Shown here piece after piece: positions 46,323 through 56,969 of a stretch of 64,000 bases of DNA. The position numbers and the translations under genes are program-made. Every line of letters starts with the position of its first letter. Within the stretch, counting starts at the first letter, position 1. Location: assembly GCF_018394335.1 (NCBI RefSeq), contig NZ_CP074572.1, positions 1,612,001-1,676,000 of the forward strand, written 5' to 3'. The stretch comes from Shewanella dokdonensis. GTDB taxonomy: Bacteria > Pseudomonadota > Gammaproteobacteria > Enterobacterales > Shewanellaceae. The notes beneath the pieces are model-generated. The model was not told the DNA's origin. It searched no databases and saw only the letters and a program-made list of their open reading frames with translations.

Positions 46323-47306
46323 TTACTGTCCGCCGTATTGGCGAGTCAGAACTTCCAGTTTATTGCCACCCGTCACATGCAGTACGCTCTGCATATGAAA
46401 GATGGCATCATCCACTTTTGCCCGGCCATCCAGCAGGAAAAACCGACTGGAGACAGTAAAACTGGATTTCAATTTGTCATCCTGGCTAGCAATTGTGGTT
46501 AATGAACCTTGCTGCCAAAAATCATCTATTTTATCAAAACCACTGGCAGCTCTTTGATTAATAATGCTTTCTGCTTCGCCAACTGAAATTTTGTTTTCCA
46601 GCATTGCCGCTAATAACGGCGCCTGCGCGACTTTTACCGTGTTGACGTTCAGTATCTGAGTATTATTGCCAGGGATCACACAGATATAAGGCAACAGTTT
46701 ACGGTAAATCTCTTGGCTATACCCCAACACCGCCCGCAGTTCGCTACGATCGCTCATCAACGTGTTTGCCGCCCGGTAAGGTACTTTACGCGACTCGTAC
46801 TCAGCATCCTCGGCACCATAAGGGCTAACAGCACTGTCGGCATCCAAGTAGTCTTTCAGCGTATATGTCAGCCGTTCCGCATTAAATTCGTCCAAGCCCA
46901 AGGCAACTAACAATGCGGTGTATTGCCGAGCGGCCAACGGTAAGGTTTCCGTCTGTCCAGGGTTGCTAACCGTTTGACTCAGTGAGTTCAGATTAAAACA
47001 GCTGCGCAGATCCGTGATAGTACCGCCTATCTGACCCACCTCAGCCGGAAACACAACGTTCGCCAAGGCCCAATATTGTTGCAGATGCACCCGGCCTTCC
47101 GAGTCATCCAGATCTTGCTTCAGTACCTTACGAGCCAATTCTTCGGCGGAGATGGCATACCAGTATGCCTGATCATATTCCACCAGATTGATAGTGCGCC
47201 GCACCGATACTTGATTACGACCACTGATACTGACCGCCAGCACGGCGATGATGGCAACCACCAGCAATACAACGATTAGGGCCACGCCTCGCTGTTTACG
47301 CTGCAT
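46323..47306 (-). CDS. gspK: Type II secretion minor pseudopilin K
   Basis: Tip component of the pseudopilus together with GspI and GspJ. 327 residues with prepilin leader MQRKQRG followed by VALIVVLLVVAIIAVLAV. Residue +5 after the cleavage glycine is not glutamate, as is characteristic for GspK. The insert domain makes it far larger than other pseudopilins. Confidence 0.95.
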   Translation of the reverse strand: MQRKQRGVALIVVLLVVAIIAVLAVSISGRNQVSVRRTINLVEYDQAYWYAISAEELARKVLKQDLDDSEGRVHLQQYWALANVVFPAEVGQIGGTITDLRSCFNLNSLSQTVSNPGQTETLPLAARQYTALLVALGLDEFNAERLTYTLKDYLDADSAVSPYGAEDAEYESRKVPYRAANTLMSDRSELRAVLGYSQEIYRKLLPYICVIPGNNTQILNVNTVKVAQAPLLAAMLENKISVGEAESIINQRAASGFDKIDDFWQQGSLTTIASQDDKLKSSFTVSSRFFLLDGRAKVDDAIFHMQSVLHVTGGNKLEVLTRQYGGQ

Positions 47307-47308
47307 GA

Positions 47309-48058
47309 TTACTCCTCTTCGCCCCGGTTGTTGCCACTGCTGTTACCGCCGGGACTGTTTTCCTCAGCGTTAGCATCTGTGCCATCTTCTGGTTTATTGT
47401 CGCCAGCACCGTCCTGCGATTGCTCACCGTCCTGACCTTGCGATGTGGCTGCGCCCTCAGGTAACAAAAACTTACGCATGATAGTGCCGCGATCTTCTAG
47501 CTCTACTTCTATGGCAATCGCTGCGGGTAAACGGTTAAAACTCTGCTGCTCGGCCTGTTGCCATTTACCATCAATATAAAAGGCGTACTTGACGGCAACC
47601 ACTTTATCCATCAGCACGGTTTTAATTGGTTCAGCGCCAATTTCTGGATCCGGATAAGGGAAATACCAGCGTTGCAGTTTGCCGTCCTGCACAACATAAG
47701 CCAGCGACTGAATACTGCCTCTGGGCAGCAATCCGCCTGGGTTAAGCCAACCGATACGGTAAAACACCAACGCCTGTGATTCTGAGTCCAACAGGTTATT
47801 ACCCGCCTGTATCACTAACTCAGTGTGGACGCCTGTCGCGCTGCGAAAAGAGCGTGCCACCATCTGCCCCATATCCCGTTCAATACTGCCAAATCCCTGT
47901 TGCAGATAACGCAGTTGGCTGGAGAAGTCGCGGGTCACCTCATCATCTTTAATCACAGTTTGCAGCACTGAGTTAGTGGCTAATCCGAGCATCGCAAAAA
48001 TGCCGATAGCAACTAACATCTCCAGCAGGGTAAAGCCGCTATTCTTGATTGAATACAT
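47309..48058 (-). CDS. gspJ: Type II secretion minor pseudopilin J
   Basis: 249 residues with prepilin motif KNSG-FTLLEMLVAIGIFA at the N terminus. The usual GspJ fold ends near residue 205 (IMRKFLLPEG). The last 40 or so residues are a Gly/Asp/Glu/Asn/Gln-rich low-complexity acidic tail not expected in the family. It overlaps the end of gspI by 20 bp. Confidence 0.94.
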   Translation of the reverse strand: MYSIKNSGFTLLEMLVAIGIFAMLGLATNSVLQTVIKDDEVTRDFSSQLRYLQQGFGSIERDMGQMVARSFRSATGVHTELVIQAGNNLLDSESQALVFYRIGWLNPGGLLPRGSIQSLAYVVQDGKLQRWYFPYPDPEIGAEPIKTVLMDKVVAVKYAFYIDGKWQQAEQQSFNRLPAAIAIEVELEDRGTIMRKFLLPEGAATSQGQDGEQSQDGAGDNKPEDGTDANAEENSPGGNSSGNNRGEEE

Positions 48059-48410
48059 AGCTGCTTACCTTGGTGATGATCCGCTGATATTTATCGTTGT
48101 CACTGATGCTGATGCGGATCATCCGAAATTTTTCGTCGGTGGTTTTAACGACTTCCTGCCGCCAGTACCAAGTCTTGCCAGCCATCTCTACATGACCATC
48201 TTTGGTGCCGAGCGCCGGAAATTTCTCCTGTAATCGGGCATCGACCATCTGGTTGTCTGCCACCCATTGCGCCAACGTTTTCTCTTCAAGCATTGGCAGA
48301 TTAGTCACTTGGTCGCCAATACTTTTGGTAATGGCGACCGCAGCCACCGCAAATACGGCTAGCGCCACCATCACTTCCAGCAGCGTCATCCCTTTACTGC
48401 GCTGCATCAT
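48039..48410 (-). CDS. gspI: Type II secretion minor pseudopilin I
   Basis: About 123 residues, prepilin motif RSKG-MTLLEVMVALAVFA. Starts at an ATG (48408-48410, an adjacent second ATG follows) inside the end of gspH, behind GGGGAGC; overlaps both neighbours, indicating translational coupling. Confidence 0.94.
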   Translation of the reverse strand: MMQRSKGMTLLEVMVALAVFAVAAVAITKSIGDQVTNLPMLEEKTLAQWVADNQMVDARLQEKFPALGTKDGHVEMAGKTWYWRQEVVKTTDEKFRMIRISISDNDKYQRIITKVSSYVFNQE

Positions 48411-48969
48411 CAAAGCTCCCCATCACCAAGCGGCCAAGGTTATCGCCACTGACTAACTGTTCATATGGCTTGTCACCGCCGCTGGCGATAAAGGTCAGTT
48501 CAAAACCGGTCATTTCACCGCTGGGCAACAACATGATCTGGGGCTCAGGATTTTTATCATCTTTTTTCTTGTCGTCATTAAATGGTTTGTCATCATCAAA
48601 CAACGAATCCTGTTCTTCTTCCTGATCCAGCGGCAAGCCTTCTACCTGTAAATCGGTGCTGATCCCTTGTGGCAGCGTATGTTCCGCCAGTAAATTATCG
48701 CGCTGTAACGGCTGCCATTTATCGTTCACATACACCACATAATGGTAAGCATCTTTATCGATGACGATCCCAACAAACTGGCCACTGAGCACGGCTTCAT
48801 CTGTCACGGCTTCGGTCACCGCAATAAAACGCTGCGCTTCCCGGGTTAACTGTTGTTGCTGATTACCACCACCGATGGATAAGGTAACGGCAGCCGCCAT
48901 TAGCCCCATCAGCAGCACCACCAGCATCACTTCCAGCAGGGTGAAACCCTGCACCCGTAAACGCGACAT
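48394..48969 (-). CDS. gspH: Type II secretion minor pseudopilin H
   Basis: 191 residues from ATG 48967-48969, which leaves a single base after the gspG stop. Prepilin motif RVQG-FTLLEVMLVVLLMG. In the globular part there is an Asp/Glu/Lys-rich insertion around residues 115-142 (DNA about 48541-48625). An upstream in-frame start would put 33 non-conserved residues before the prepilin leader, so I reject it. Confidence 0.93.
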   Translation of the reverse strand: MSRLRVQGFTLLEVMLVVLLMGLMAAAVTLSIGGGNQQQQLTREAQRFIAVTEAVTDEAVLSGQFVGIVIDKDAYHYVVYVNDKWQPLQRDNLLAEHTLPQGISTDLQVEGLPLDQEEEQDSLFDDDKPFNDDKKKDDKNPEPQIMLLPSGEMTGFELTFIASGGDKPYEQLVSGDNLGRLVMGSFDDAAQ

Positions 48970-48970
48970 A

Positions 48971-49405
48971 TTACTGATATTTCTGCAGATTCCAGTTACC
49001 AATATCGTCCTCGGTGCCTGTCTGTCCATCTGGACCAGCACTGAAAACGTCAACTTTGCCGTGTTCACCAGGACTCAGCAGCATATAGGGGTTACCCCAT
49101 GGATCCTGTGGCAAACGTTTGACGTAGCCATCTTCACGGTAGTTACGTGGTTCTGGAGAAATGGTAGGTTTCTGCACTAAAGCTTCCAACCCCTGTTCGG
49201 TAGATGGATATACGCTGTTATCCAGCTTGTACATATCCAGTTGGTTCTCCAGCGTGACAATATCAGACACGGCTTTCTGTTGATCGGCCTTCTCTTTGTT
49301 GCCCATGATATTAGGCATCACCATGGAAGCGAGAATCCCTAAGATCACAATTACCACCATCACTTCCAGCAGGGTAAAACCGCGTTGTCTGTTTTTGCGT
49401 TGCAT
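48971..49405 (-). CDS. gspG: Type II secretion major pseudopilin G
   Basis: Main subunit of the piston-like pseudopilus. 144 residues with prepilin motif RQRG-FTLLEVMVVIVILG (Glu5 present). The C-terminal calcium-binding region contains FSAGPDGQTGTEDDIGNW. Confidence 0.97.
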   Translation of the reverse strand: MQRKNRQRGFTLLEVMVVIVILGILASMVMPNIMGNKEKADQQKAVSDIVTLENQLDMYKLDNSVYPSTEQGLEALVQKPTISPEPRNYREDGYVKRLPQDPWGNPYMLLSPGEHGKVDVFSAGPDGQTGTEDDIGNWNLQKYQ

Positions 49406-49438
49406 TGCGTTACTTCCTCCTAAAAATAGCCAGCCGCC

Positions 49439-50662
49439 TTAGCCACTGACCATGTTATTGAGTGCCAGGATCGGCTGCAGAATGGCCATCACGATAAACA
49501 GCACAATTACCGCCATACTGACCACCAACGCTGGTTCAAAAACACCCAGCGCAATGTTGACGTTCGATTCAAATTCCCGATCTTGGTTATCCGCCGCACG
49601 CTCCAGCATCTGCTCTAGCTCACCGCTTTTTTCACCCGAAGCAATCATATATAACATCATCGGCGGAAACAGTTTGGTGTTAGTCAGCGCCGCTCCAAGG
49701 CTGGTACCTTCACGCACCCTGGCGGTGGCTTCTGTAACGGCCTCTCGCACACGCATGTTCTGCATGACTTCACTGGCGATACGCATTCCTTCCAGCAGTG
49801 GCACAGAACTGGCGCTGAGAATACTGAGCGTGCGCGCAAAGCGAGCGGTATTCAGCCCTTTACTGACTTTTCCCACAATCGGCATACGCAGCAAAAAGCT
49901 GTGGTACTTCATGCGGAAATCCGCTTTTGCCAACATGCGTTTAAACAGAATGAACAACAGCACGATCACGCCTAGCACAATCAAGCCATAATCTTTGAGA
50001 AAATCAGAAGACGCGATCAATGCCCGAGTGGTGGCCGGTAATTCCTGCCCCATATGCTGGAACTGCACCACCACCTTAGGAACGACCGCGGTCAGCAAGA
50101 TTGAAATCACGGCTATCGCAACCAGTGTCAGCACGGCGGGATAGATCATTGCTTGCGTTAGTTTGTTTTTCAGTTGTTGCCGCCGTTCGGTGTAATCCGC
50201 CAAGCGGTTAAGTACCACTTCCAGATGCCCGGATTTTTCACCTGAGGCCACCATGGCACGATAAAGATCGTCAAAGACATGCGGGAATTCAGCCATGGAA
50301 TCGGCCAATGAATAACCTTCGACTACACGTGAACGCACCGCCATCACCATAGACCCCAAGCGATCTTTGTCGCACTGCTGTGCTACCGCTTTTAAGGCTT
50401 CTTCAACGGGCAATCCGGCAGCAATCAGTGTTGCCTGTTGGCGGGTGATCAACGCCAGTTCTGCCACGGAAATCCGTTGTCGACGATTTAGCCAACCCGT
50501 CTTCGCTACCCGAGACTCCTTTTCGGTGACCTGGGTCAGCTCCAGCGGCATCAGCTTTTGCTCTCTCAACTGACTGCGAGCATGCCTTGGGGTATCGGCT
50601 TCAATCACCCCTTTGACCTGCTTGCCCGCGCTGTTAAGGGCTTTATAGTCAAACGCCGCCAT
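49439..50662 (-). CDS. gspF: Type II secretion inner-membrane platform protein F
   Basis: Polytopic platform protein that works with GspE. 407 residues with two repeated GspF domains (about 70-190 and 270-395), each with the SGEKSG motif, and three membrane helices. 3 bp after the gspE stop. Confidence 0.96.
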   Translation of the reverse strand: MAAFDYKALNSAGKQVKGVIEADTPRHARSQLREQKLMPLELTQVTEKESRVAKTGWLNRRQRISVAELALITRQQATLIAAGLPVEEALKAVAQQCDKDRLGSMVMAVRSRVVEGYSLADSMAEFPHVFDDLYRAMVASGEKSGHLEVVLNRLADYTERRQQLKNKLTQAMIYPAVLTLVAIAVISILLTAVVPKVVVQFQHMGQELPATTRALIASSDFLKDYGLIVLGVIVLLFILFKRMLAKADFRMKYHSFLLRMPIVGKVSKGLNTARFARTLSILSASSVPLLEGMRIASEVMQNMRVREAVTEATARVREGTSLGAALTNTKLFPPMMLYMIASGEKSGELEQMLERAADNQDREFESNVNIALGVFEPALVVSMAVIVLFIVMAILQPILALNNMVSG

Positions 50663-50665
50663 TAC

Positions 50666-52231
50666 TTACTCCTCGCGGGTTACGCGCAGCACTTCTTCCA
50701 AGGTGGTGACCCCGGCCAGTACTTTTTGCATACCGTCGTGGCGGATGCTGGGAATGAATTCACGGATATATTTCTCAATCGCCAGTTCGCCGCGGCCACC
50801 GTGGATCAATTCACGGATTTTATCGTCTACCAGTAACAACTCATGGATACCAGTACGCCCTTTATAGCCATTAAAGCCACAGGCTTTACATCCCTTGGCG
50901 CGGTATATTGGCGTTTCCTCCTTCTTGGACAACCCCAATAACTCCCGTTCCTGTTTGTTCGGCAGGTGGGGCTCTTTGCAATCATCACACAGTGTACGCA
51001 CCAGTCGCTGTGCCAGTACGCCTAATAAACTGGACGATACCAAGAAGGGTTCGACCCCCATATCTTGCAAGCGGGTAATGGCGCCAGAGGCGGTATTGGT
51101 ATGCAGGGTGGATAACACCAGATGGCCTGTCAATGAAGCCTGTACAGCAATCTGCGCCGTTTCCAGATCGCGGATTTCCCCAATCATGACCACATCAGGG
51201 TCTTGACGCAAAATGGCACGCAAACCACGGGCGAACGTCATATCCACTTTGGTGTTCACCTGTGTTTGACCGATCCCCTCGATTTCATACTCGATAGGGT
51301 CTTCTACTGTCAGGATATTGATATCTTTATGATTAATATCTGTCAGCCCGGCGTACAGCGTGGTACTTTTCCCGGAACCTGTTGGCCCGGTCACCAAAAT
51401 AATACCGTGGGGTTTACGCAGCAGATCTTCAAACTGCACCCGGATGGCTTCCGTCATCCCGAGCTGCACCAAATCAAGATTGCCGGCATTTTTATCCAGC
51501 AAACGCAATACTACGCGCTCACCGTGGCTGGATGGCATGGTAGAAACACGCACATCTACCGCGCGGCCACCGATACGCAATGAGATACGGCCATCCTGTG
51601 GCACGCGTTTCTCGGCAATATCTAACCGCGCCATAACCTTAATACGGGATACCAACAGCGACGACAGTTTACGATTGGGGCGCAATACTTCCCGCAACAC
51701 GCCATCGATGCGGAAACGGATCACCAGCTGTTTTTCATAGGTTTCAATATGGATATCTGAAGCTTCTTCTTTGATAGCTTCGGACAATAAGGCATTGATC
51801 AGGCGGATAATTGGCGCATCGTCATCCCCTTCCAGCAGATCTTCTGTTTGTGGCAGTTCTTCTGCGAGGGTAAACAGATCCATCTCATTGCCGATGTCTT
51901 CCATCAACTGCTGCGCCTCAGAGGAATTACTCTGATAGGTCTGTGTCAGCCGATATTCAAATGTTTCCTCGTTGACCTTTTCCAAGGTCAACTCACACCC
52001 GGCATAGCGGCGCGCTTCTAGCAACGCAGACATTGGCGCTCGGGCAGTGTAATACAACACCAAGCGCTCACCGTCTTTACTTAACACCAGGCCATGACGA
52101 TGGGCAAACGCAAAAGGCAAACGCTCACTGCTCGCAGAACTAAACAGCTCATCACCTTCTGACTCAGCAGCCAAGCCCAATTCACTGGAAACCTGAGTCA
52201 AGTCCTCTGTTTGAGTTTCTATCTCACTCAT
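50666..52231 (-). CDS. gspE: Type II secretion ATPase E
   Basis: Cytoplasmic ATPase powering pseudopilus assembly. 521 residues from ATG 52229-52231. Walker [10 protein letters not shown], Walker B-type [17 protein letters not shown]is box and a four-cysteine zinc site (CDDCK ... CKACGF) are all visible. Its start overlaps the gspD stop by 8 bp. Confidence 0.97.
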   Translation of the reverse strand: MSEIETQTEDLTQVSSELGLAAESEGDELFSSASSERLPFAFAHRHGLVLSKDGERLVLYYTARAPMSALLEARRYAGCELTLEKVNEETFEYRLTQTYQSNSSEAQQLMEDIGNEMDLFTLAEELPQTEDLLEGDDDAPIIRLINALLSEAIKEEASDIHIETYEKQLVIRFRIDGVLREVLRPNRKLSSLLVSRIKVMARLDIAEKRVPQDGRISLRIGGRAVDVRVSTMPSSHGERVVLRLLDKNAGNLDLVQLGMTEAIRVQFEDLLRKPHGIILVTGPTGSGKSTTLYAGLTDINHKDINILTVEDPIEYEIEGIGQTQVNTKVDMTFARGLRAILRQDPDVVMIGEIRDLETAQIAVQASLTGHLVLSTLHTNTASGAITRLQDMGVEPFLVSSSLLGVLAQRLVRTLCDDCKEPHLPNKQERELLGLSKKEETPIYRAKGCKACGFNGYKGRTGIHELLLVDDKIRELIHGGRGELAIEKYIREFIPSIRHDGMQKVLAGVTTLEEVLRVTREE

Positions 52232-54362
52232 GGTCACTGCCGTCTTGTTTATTGTCGCCGTTAATCGCTTTTAACGCCGGTTCTGACTCGCGTTTAGGCA
52301 TTGCCAGCCCCTGACCGTTTTTGTAACGCTGCAGGATTTCATTCACGTCTGGCGGTAATTGCTCATCGCTTTTCAGCTCGTCCATCACCGGCACTTTAGC
52401 ATCTGGCATCAGGTTGATACCGCGCTGTTGCTGTTCTAGCTGTAGCGCCCGGAAATAGTTGTACTTACGACCCGCAATGCCTTCCATGGTCACGCCATCA
52501 CGGACGATGGTCGGTTTGATAAATACCATCAGGTTACGCTTGGTCTTTTTACTGCTGCTGGAGCGGAACAACTGCCCGAGGAACGGGATATCACCCAGCA
52601 ATGGTACTTTCTGCACACTTTCCTGGGTTTCTTCGTTGATCAGCCCGCCGAGCACCACAATCTGCCCAGAGTCGGCCATCACAGTGGTGGATAACTTACG
52701 AGTGGCAAACGTGACGTCAACGCTGGTGTTACCATTAACACCAGAAACTTCCTGCTCAATGGCGAGCTTGACCGCGTTACCTTCGTTGATCTGTGGAACC
52801 ACTTTCAACTTAACGCCGACTTCCTTACGTTCAACCGTAGTAAAAGGGTTGCTATTGCCGTTTTGCGAACTCTGTGAACCGGTAATAACGGGCACTTCAT
52901 CACCGACAATGAAAGACGCTTCTTGGTTATCCAAGGTGGTGATGGATGGTGTTGCCAGTACATTTGAATTGGTATCGGATGCCACGGCTTGGATCAAAGC
53001 ACCAAAATCGCCGGAAACAATCCCCCACGCCACACCGTTGACTTTACTCAGGGCGCTGGCCAGTGCGGTTACGTCACCGTCGGTGTCTGGATTTTTGGTC
53101 ACTATCGGCTGATTATTGCTGTCATATGTGGTGATTGTATTGCCGTCTTTAGTCCGCGCGCTCCAGACCCCGGCACCAACTTCGGCCAGAGATGGCCCAA
53201 TATTATTGAACTGGGTCAAGCCGCCAGACAGCGACCCCATCTGCACCCCGAGGCCAATGTTATCGCCTTCGGAAATTTCGACGATGATGGCTTCAACCAG
53301 CACCTGCGCCCGGCGGATATCCAATTGATTGATAACATTTTCCAGCGTGCGCATCTGATCGGGTTCGGCGCTGATCACTAACGAGTTAGTCTCTTCATGC
53401 GCCATGATGGTGATGTTGTTATTACGCTTACCCGTGCCACCCGCCACCGCAGCGGCGGTTGCTGTACCATCTTTATTTTCTAGCTTCTTGGCAAAGCCAT
53501 CTAAGACTTCCACCAAATCTTTCGCTTTAGCATATTTCAGATAACGGACTTTGGTGTTGCCCGTCGTGGCTTGCTCAGCATCCAAACGAGAGATAAGTTC
53601 CACCGCCCGTTCACGGCTACGTTGATCGCCACTGACCACCACAGCGTTAGTGCGCTCATCAGCCACCACTTTAGGAGCCTGCCCTGGCATCTGTGCCTGA
53701 TTGGCGCTGGTACGGTACAGGTTGTCAATAATCCGCACAATCTCACCGGCAGAGGCAAATTTCAGCTGCACCACCTGGGTGTCAACATCCCCTTGTTTGT
53801 CCACCTGCTTGACTATATCCACCAGCTTGTTCACTACTGCGGCGCGGCCGGTGATCATCAGCACGTTTGATGGATCATAGTTAACCACGTTGCCGCCGCC
53901 AGCGTTATCGTTCAACTGCCGTAATAAAGGCGCCAGCTGTTTGGCTTCGGTGTTATACAGGGCAACAATGCGGGTGACCATTTCATCACCCAATCCCGGT
54001 GTTTTGTCATCGGCGAGGCGAATAGAGGAGACTTTGGCGTCTTTATCCTTCACCACCTTGATGACGTTGTTTTCCATCTCCACTACGGCATAGCCATAAA
54101 CTTGCAGCACGTTAAGGAAGAATTGGTAATATTGCTGATCGTTGAGCATGTCGTAGCTGCGCACGTTAATCTTGCCGCGCACCGTGGGATCAACAATGAT
54201 GGTCTTATTCAGGTTTTTACCTACGATATTGATAAATTCCTGAATATCAGTGCCTTTGAAGTTGGCCGCATATTGTTCCGACCAGGCGCTCGGTTGGGTC
54301 AACAAGGCAGCGGTAGCCACCAACCCCGCGATCAGCTTGGTTCGAATCCGTTTATTATTCAT
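52224..54362 (-). CDS. gspD: Type II secretion outer-membrane secretin D
   Basis: Forms the outer-membrane channel. 712 residues: signal peptide (about 1-28), N0 domain ([18 protein letters not shown]), N1-N3 repeats, then the secretin domain with [15 protein letters not shown], and a C-terminal S-domain-like tail. Residues near 290-315 form a flexible Ala/Gly linker. Confidence 0.97.
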   Translation of the reverse strand: MNNKRIRTKLIAGLVATAALLTQPSAWSEQYAANFKGTDIQEFINIVGKNLNKTIIVDPTVRGKINVRSYDMLNDQQYYQFFLNVLQVYGYAVVEMENNVIKVVKDKDAKVSSIRLADDKTPGLGDEMVTRIVALYNTEAKQLAPLLRQLNDNAGGGNVVNYDPSNVLMITGRAAVVNKLVDIVKQVDKQGDVDTQVVQLKFASAGEIVRIIDNLYRTSANQAQMPGQAPKVVADERTNAVVVSGDQRSRERAVELISRLDAEQATTGNTKVRYLKYAKAKDLVEVLDGFAKKLENKDGTATAAAVAGGTGKRNNNITIMAHEETNSLVISAEPDQMRTLENVINQLDIRRAQVLVEAIIVEISEGDNIGLGVQMGSLSGGLTQFNNIGPSLAEVGAGVWSARTKDGNTITTYDSNNQPIVTKNPDTDGDVTALASALSKVNGVAWGIVSGDFGALIQAVASDTNSNVLATPSITTLDNQEASFIVGDEVPVITGSQSSQNGNSNPFTTVERKEVGVKLKVVPQINEGNAVKLAIEQEVSGVNGNTSVDVTFATRKLSTTVMADSGQIVVLGGLINEETQESVQKVPLLGDIPFLGQLFRSSSSKKTKRNLMVFIKPTIVRDGVTMEGIAGRKYNYFRALQLEQQQRGINLMPDAKVPVMDELKSDEQLPPDVNEILQRYKNGQGLAMPKRESEPALKAINGDNKQDGSDHE

Positions 54363-54386
54363 TATTCAACTTCCCCTAAACCTGCG

Positions 54387-55295
54387 TTACTGCGGCAAAC
54401 TAAACATAAGTTCAACCAGTTGGCCTTCCCGTTCTACTGTGACGGAAATTTCGGTCAGATCTGGCAATTGACCCATCACATCAAGCGCTTGGGCCATGTC
54501 GGTTAAATCGTAGCCGTTAATGGCTTTGGCTAAATCATTGGGTTTAAATCCCGCTTTTTGGAATAGCTCAGGATTTTTCCCTGGGTTAATACGGTATCCC
54601 AACAATTCACCGTTCTGCTGTACTGGCGAAATGGCCAGATAGTCGGCAAGCTTGCCGGGATCCGCCAGCAGTTGGTCGCGGGATTCCTGAATATCACGCC
54701 CCAGCGTTTCATCGCGGCGGTCAATCTGTAACGGTTTCTCGGTGCGCGCTTGCTGCAACTGGGTATTGGCAGTATTGGTGGTGGTGAACTCCAGCCCATC
54801 AAGCATCAGCGTCTCATAACGGCCAGCGTTAGTAATAATGATGCGATCAGCATAGACCTCTTTCAGCGATGCCGATGTGCCTTTAATTTTATCGCCTGGG
54901 CTGTAAGTATCTTGGCTACCTTGTGATTCAATCACCGCCAGCCCATGTTGTTCTGCGGTGGAAGCCACAACCCCGGTCAACAAAATGGATAATGAAGTTT
55001 TTGGCGCATCGGTGATCAGCTCCGGCGCGCTGGCTTTTACTTGGGCCTGATGAGTATCGGCCTTGCCAAACAATGCCAGCCCTTTAATCACGGATAAATC
55101 CACGCCTTGTTGCTGCGCTGGCCCGGCAATGGTGGGCTGCCAAGCCAAAGGAGGATTAGATACCGGGATCAGTTTCCAGGTGATCTGTGCCGCCAAGTAC
55201 AATACCAGCAGCAACAATAACCAGAACACAGCATTGCTGGCTGGTTTTGACGGAATAGCCGACACCTTGGTGATAATCTTGTCCAGAGAATCCAT
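54387..55295 (-). CDS. gspC: Type II secretion protein C
   Basis: Inner-membrane protein linking platform and secretin. 302 residues: one transmembrane helix (about 22-42), the homology-region domain (about 75-170) that binds GspD, and a C-terminal PDZ domain (GELLGYRINPGKN to the end) for substrate recognition. First gene of the twelve-gene operon gspCDEFGHIJKLMN; gspO (prepilin peptidase) is not in the window. CGGGA precedes the ATG. Confidence 0.96.
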   Translation of the reverse strand: MDSLDKIITKVSAIPSKPASNAVFWLLLLLVLYLAAQITWKLIPVSNPPLAWQPTIAGPAQQQGVDLSVIKGLALFGKADTHQAQVKASAPELITDAPKTSLSILLTGVVASTAEQHGLAVIESQGSQDTYSPGDKIKGTSASLKEVYADRIIITNAGRYETLMLDGLEFTTTNTANTQLQQARTEKPLQIDRRDETLGRDIQESRDQLLADPGKLADYLAISPVQQNGELLGYRINPGKNPELFQKAGFKPNDLAKAINGYDLTDMAQALDVMGQLPDLTEISVTVEREGQLVELMFSLPQ

Positions 55296-55562
55296 ATTTT
55301 CCCGGGCCTCTTATTCAGGCACTGTTTCTATATTATTATCTGATTTACTAATTAAATCCTGCGCCATGCTAACCTAGAGCTAAGGTATCAACAAGAGCAC
55401 TACCCGCCCAGAATTGGCTAAAACAGCCAGATTATGCTACCTTTTCGCGCCGAAAAAGGGTGTGATGCGCCCCACTCTTTGACGTCGGTTAAGCGTATAT
55501 GTTTCCGGTTTTAGCAACTCTGTGATCTCATCCATCTTCATCTATATAACAGGAGCGGCACC

Positions 55563-55958
55563 ATGGTGGAAAGCCACAATGACGAGGCTGTCAGGCTAGA
55601 TAAGTGGTTATGGGCAGCTCGTTTTTATAAGACCCGGGCGCTGGCCAAAGAGATGGTCAATAGCGGTAAGGTGCACTATAACGGTCAACGAGCCAAATCC
55701 AGCAAAAATGCTGAAATCGGCGCCCGTATTAAGTTACGTCAGGGATATGACGAGAAAGAGATCGTGATCATAAAAATTTCTGGTGTCCGCCAAAGCGCCG
55801 CCATTGCGCAGACACTATATGAAGAGACAGCACAGAGTATCAGCAAGCGTCAGGCGAATGCAGAAGCAAGACGGCTGAATATTCTGTTAAATCCGGCGCC
55901 AGATAGTAAACCGGATAAAAAGCAGCGACGGCAACTGATCCGTTTTAAAGAATCCTGA
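55563..55958 (+). CDS. hslR: Heat-shock protein 15 (ribosome-associated, S4 domain)
   Basis: Hsp15 binds stalled 50S subunits carrying nascent chains and helps recycle them. 131 residues with the S4 RNA-binding domain at the N terminus ([20 protein letters not shown]) and a basic C terminus. AGGAG lies 8 bp before the ATG. Followed by hslO after 14 bp, the conserved heat-shock pair. Confidence 0.96.
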   Translation: MVESHNDEAVRLDKWLWAARFYKTRALAKEMVNSGKVHYNGQRAKSSKNAEIGARIKLRQGYDEKEIVIIKISGVRQSAAIAQTLYEETAQSISKRQANAEARRLNILLNPAPDSKPDKKQRRQLIRFKES

Positions 55959-55972
55959 TTGTGAGACCCCGA

Positions 55973-56833
55973 ATGAACCAAGACCAACTTCACCGCTATC
56001 TATTTGACAATGCTGACGTTCGTGGCGAGATGGTACAACTGCAGCAAAGTTACCAACAGGTACTGGCAACACATCAGTATCCAGCAAGGATCCAGACACT
56101 GTTGGGAGAACTGCTGGCGGCCACATCGCTGTTAACCGCAACATTGAAGTTCAGCGGAGACATCAGTGTGCAACTGCAAAGCAAAGGGCCGGTATCGCTG
56201 GCCGTGATCAACGGTACCAACAACCAGCAGTTGCGTGGAGTGGCGCGCTGGCAAGGTGAGATTGCCGATGATGCGACATTGCAGCAACTCCTCCCAGACG
56301 GTTATATGGCAATTACCGTGACACCGGAAGATGGTGAGCGCTACCAAGGTGTGGTTGCCCTGGACAAAGCAACAGTTGCCGAATGCCTAGAAGACTATTT
56401 TGCCCAGTCAGAACAACTGCCTACCGGTATTTGGCTGTTCGCCAATGGGCAGCAGGCGGCTGGCATGCTATTGCAGGTATTACCGAGTGAACACCCGCAA
56501 CACGAAGATTTTGAGCACTTGCAGCAACTGACCGCCACTATCAGCGCCGCAGAACTGTATCAGTTGCCTGCGCGGGAAATATTACATCGGTTGTATCATC
56601 AAGAAGATCTGCGACTGTTTGAACCTATCGACATCAGTTTCCATTGCAGCTGTTCACGCGAACGTTGTGCCGCCGCCATTCGTACCTTGGATAAAGCAGA
56701 AATCGACAGTGTTATCGCCGAGCGTGGCGCGGTAGAAATGGACTGTGAATATTGCAACAGCCACTACAGCTTTGACGCCATCGATGTGGAAGCCATTTTT
56801 AACATCAGCAGCGCACCACAACGCCAGCAATAA
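55973..56833 (+). CDS. hslO: Redox-activated chaperone Hsp33
   Basis: Holdase switched on by oxidative unfolding. 286 residues from the ATG at 55973. The C-terminal zinc switch has CSC (in [10 protein letters not shown]) and the CEYC pair near residues 227-265. An in-frame GTG four codons upstream is less likely. Confidence 0.97.
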   Translation: MNQDQLHRYLFDNADVRGEMVQLQQSYQQVLATHQYPARIQTLLGELLAATSLLTATLKFSGDISVQLQSKGPVSLAVINGTNNQQLRGVARWQGEIADDATLQQLLPDGYMAITVTPEDGERYQGVVALDKATVAECLEDYFAQSEQLPTGIWLFANGQQAAGMLLQVLPSEHPQHEDFEHLQQLTATISAAELYQLPAREILHRLYHQEDLRLFEPIDISFHCSCSRERCAAAIRTLDKAEIDSVIAERGAVEMDCEYCNSHYSFDAIDVEAIFNISSAPQRQQ

Positions 56834-56844
56834 CCTGCTCAAAG

Positions 56845-56875
56845 ATAGGCTAGCCGCAATGCTGGCCTATTTCTT
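56845..56875 (+). terminator. Terminator of hslR-hslO
   Basis: 10-bp stem (ATAGGCTAGC / GCTGGCCTAT, one G-U pair) with a 6-base loop and TTTCTT, 12 bp after hslO. Confidence 0.8.
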
Positions 56876-56969
56876 ATAGAAGCGCCAAGATTATCTGCGT
56901 TTTCCTTGAAACCCCGACTAAATTGTTGAAACATCAGTAGCTAGTTTCAAGCTATTGTCGGAGTTTCTC

